A stretch of 64,000 bases of DNA, taken from NCBI RefSeq assembly GCF_013085545.1, contig NZ_CP039543.1:682001-746000 (forward strand), given 5' to 3'. Positions within the stretch are counted from its first letter, which is position 1; each line of letters starts with the position of its first letter. Below are positions 63,301-64,000 of the stretch, piece by piece. Source of the DNA: Oceanidesulfovibrio marinus. GTDB taxonomy: Bacteria > Desulfobacterota > Desulfovibrionia > Desulfovibrionales > Desulfovibrionaceae. A program made the position numbers and the translations under genes. The notes beneath the pieces are model-generated. The model was not told the DNA's origin. It saw only the letters and a list, made by a program, of their open reading frames with translations, and made no database searches.

Positions 63301-64000
63301 ATGAGGTCGCTGTGAGCGCCCATGGCAACGACACCCTCAACGGCGGCGAGGGCGACGACTATCTCTACGGCGGCGGCGCAGACGACTATCTGTTCGGCGG
63401 TACCGGAAACGACAATATGTACGGCGATGGCGGCATCGCTACCGAGAGCGGTTTCGGTGATGACTTCCTGGACGGCGGGGACGGCAATGACGGCCTTGTC
63501 GGTGGCGGTGGCGACGACATCCTGTACGGCGGCGCAGGCAACGACATACTCAAAGGCGACGACCCGAACGCCTTTACCGAGCTGGCCGGCAACGACTACC
63601 TCGACGGCGGCATGGGCTACGATTACCTCGCCGGCGGCGCTGGCGACGACACGATTTTTGGCGGCGATGGTTACGACGACTTGTACGCCGGCGCCGGCAA
63701 CGACTATCTGGACGGCGGTGCTGGCAACGACTACCTCTTTGCCGACGGTGGCGACAACACCCTGGTAGGCGGCAGCGGCGACGACCAATATGTTGTCACT
63801 GCGGATGCAGGCGTTACGCATATTGCGGACAGTGAAGGAACGTATGACAGGCTTCGGATTGAAGGCGCGACCTTTGCTTCCGTGCGCCTCGGTCTGGGAT
63901 CGCTGCTGATCACCACCGAGGATGGGCGCGAGATCCACCTGGACGACTTCGACCCGGATGATCCGTACGGCAGCAAGACCATCGAGTTCTTCGAGTTCGA
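60357..64000 (+). CDS. giant RTX protein with N-terminal lysozyme-like domain (partial, continues past window)
   Basis: The frame is open to the window end (1214 codons). Near the N-terminus, FFHALGTIESSGRYY (Glu43 as likely catalytic acid), DAGYTGMYQVGQKNA and AGIAAATHLIGFGS match phage and effector lysozyme-like muramidases. A helical linker, a small RTX block (about 61393-61485) and an Ig/cadherin-like segment (about 61801-62270) follow. A long GGxGxDxLx array then runs from 62280 to about 63790, where each repeat binds calcium. The start could also be ATG 60363. The type I exporter encoded 2.5 kb upstream probably secretes it. The first 1.4 kb is AT-rich and the rest GC-rich. Confidence 0.85.
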   Translation, partial: MTMAPINWKKTVDQLTQKKSDLTKEAIADKGWRGFFHALGTIESSGRYYISNDAGYTGMYQVGQKNATYYNYFDKDSVGNGFLGASTVKDIGKDPIAQELYAIIAFSGVPKFGNKPYIDMYSAVKSEANGRASNTNFNLSDLIGKTFNITYTQSGGVVGTHDLVTFSEAGIAAATHLIGFGSMADALIAVWNEYSSAKNDPTKIVVDPAGKTSYNITLNDNGHLADGNQIAFSNYIELLDGYSISTLISAQNNITSFSQLVQQLIAYRKDKILEYLSMDKYVTDLGEIVRATTVMDLTDSKFDVLAKTIYRELGLPMQYYNNNYGKIILSGDLNTISSNESDLIIGFGEKDQIFISGDGDDVLIGGNGNDMLQGYEGKDTYVYDKGDGVDKILDASLGNKIVVNGLQIQSADAVKNVAHKWIDSTGQYIFSFDKSAETLTINGAAFNSNEGITLYAIKNAADVKDRFGIELGTSSNQAAFTGQSSTPFDASDSDDIASSTNEYNSASINLALKDSLKEGDVLKIIASADGEIDLSNVFVVTGDETHSFSGGEVVLDGSSGKDFFSLAFLTNQDLAENSNVTFTAVIETTDENGAPITIESNQFSLDVLDVNGSDGSATQNVQLGSDDDTYIMPSDATGRMHIDGGAGRDYLVVRDGNDILEGGSGGDGLIGDAGNDVLYGGSSGSTEVLIVNGNSQAATGELGDWIDGGDGNDSMFSGADDDILFGGDGHDLIVAGGGDDWIMGDLDTFSFNGRWQDWHFEEETVTGPNGETSTQRNLMNISLESTDGVGDDVLYAGAGNDMAAGEAGNDAIYLGSGDDRGLGGTGSDIILGEDGDDVLRGDGTLAYNSGSLPDDDSLHGDDFLDGGAGDDSLYGEGGNDVLYGGAGDDYMQGDSLDQTTAGRDYLDGEDGNDTMFGAQGDDTLYGGAGNDRLGGDANDLSADLHGSDYLNGEEGDDILLGHGGDDTLYGGVGNDDLYGDGDEVAVSAHGNDTLNGGEGDDYLYGGGADDYLFGGTGNDNMYGDGGIATESGFGDDFLDGGDGNDGLVGGGGDDILYGGAGNDILKGDDPNAFTELAGNDYLDGGMGYDYLAGGAGDDTIFGGDGYDDLYAGAGNDYLDGGAGNDYLFADGGDNTLVGGSGDDQYVVTADAGVTHIADSEGTYDRLRIEGATFASVRLGLGSLLITTEDGREIHLDDFDPDDPYGSKTIEFFEF
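61393..61485 (+). repeat. first short RTX repeat block
   Basis: About three GGxGxD-like units (SGDGDD, GGNGND, GYEGKD) occur in the AT-rich part of the gene, before the main array. Confidence 0.7.
62280..63790 (+). repeat. main RTX nonapeptide repeat array
   Basis: Dozens of GGxGxDxLx units such as GGAGDD and GGEGDDYLYGG repeat in tandem with short inserts. They form calcium-binding parallel beta-rolls outside the cell and are the secretion hallmark of this family. Confidence 0.92.

Noticed and set aside
62280-63790. Regular repeats considered as a CRISPR or satellite array
   Set aside because: Repeats are in frame, code for GGxGxD units and lack constant spacer length.
61776-63938. 720-codon open frame on the minus strand across the RTX repeats
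   Set aside because: It is the antisense of the GC-rich GGxGxD codons, low in complexity, with no ribosome site or family match.

Overview
The window looks like a chromosome segment of an anaerobic, GC-rich (about 60%) member of the Desulfobacterota, most like Desulfovibrio and its relatives. This is inferred from gene content: a glycyl radical enzyme of the sulfonate sulfite-lyase type, an acetylene-hydratase-like W/Mo enzyme, an exosortase/PEP-CTERM locus with PrsK/PrsR, a tripartite tricarboxylate transporter and many sigma-54 elements. No rRNA, tRNA or CRISPR array was seen.

Region 1 (1-13.8 kb) is an exosortase/PEP-CTERM envelope locus. It has a FeeM-like acyltransferase, one PEP-CTERM protein behind a convincing sigma-54 promoter, an AT-rich ArnT/GT39-like membrane protein, and a leftward operon pilZ - UDP-sugar epimerase - prsK - prsR - exosortase - epsI. 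A beta-barrel protein and a Wza-type export protein follow on the plus strand. PrsK/PrsR probably drive the sigma-54 promoter of the PEP-CTERM gene.

Region 2 (13.9-22.7 kb) has an acetylene-hydratase-like oxidoreductase divergent from a TetR regulator, with two copies of a CGACT-N3-AGTC(G) operator between them. An exported alpha/beta hydrolase and a five-gene operon follow (Gal80-like oxidoreductase, MFS, acetyltransferase, cyclophilin-like protein, flavodoxin-like protein).

Region 3 (22.9-28.5 kb) is a sulfonate sulfite-lyase-type glycyl radical enzyme with its activase, a sigma-54 promoter, three upstream TGTGCA-N4-TGCACA palindromes, and a convergent PAS/sigma-54 activator with an unusual GTFSGG loop.

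Region 4 (28.6-43.6 kb) has an Fbp/phosphonate-type ABC importer behind a PP2C phosphatase. Divergent from it are an RsbW-like/GNAT fusion and a HisC-like aminotransferase, then a GNAT protein, an MFS transporter and an RND efflux pair. Two decayed genes (xanthine dehydrogenase FAD subunit, SDR protein) lie between them.

Region 5 (44.2-53.2 kb) is a leftward catabolic operon: TctCBA uptake, two LarA-superfamily nickel-pincer-type enzymes, a FadR-type regulator, a PdxA-family dehydrogenase and a 2-hydroxyacid dehydrogenase. It looks like a pathway for an unidentified hydroxy or sugar acid.

Region 6 (53.7-64 kb) starts with an integrase remnant and AT-rich DNA with two small genes. A type I secretion ABC exporter, an overlapping radical SAM gene, an exported protein and a giant RTX protein (running off the window) follow. 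The RTX N-terminus is a lysozyme-like domain. The exported protein overlaps its start by four bases and is a candidate periplasmic immunity protein. The AT-rich stretch from about 59.6 to 61.8 kb covers exactly the mature immunity candidate plus the toxin domain, between a GC-rich signal peptide and a GC-rich RTX repeat tail. This looks like a swappable toxin/immunity cassette in a type I secretion scaffold and is the most interesting feature of the window.
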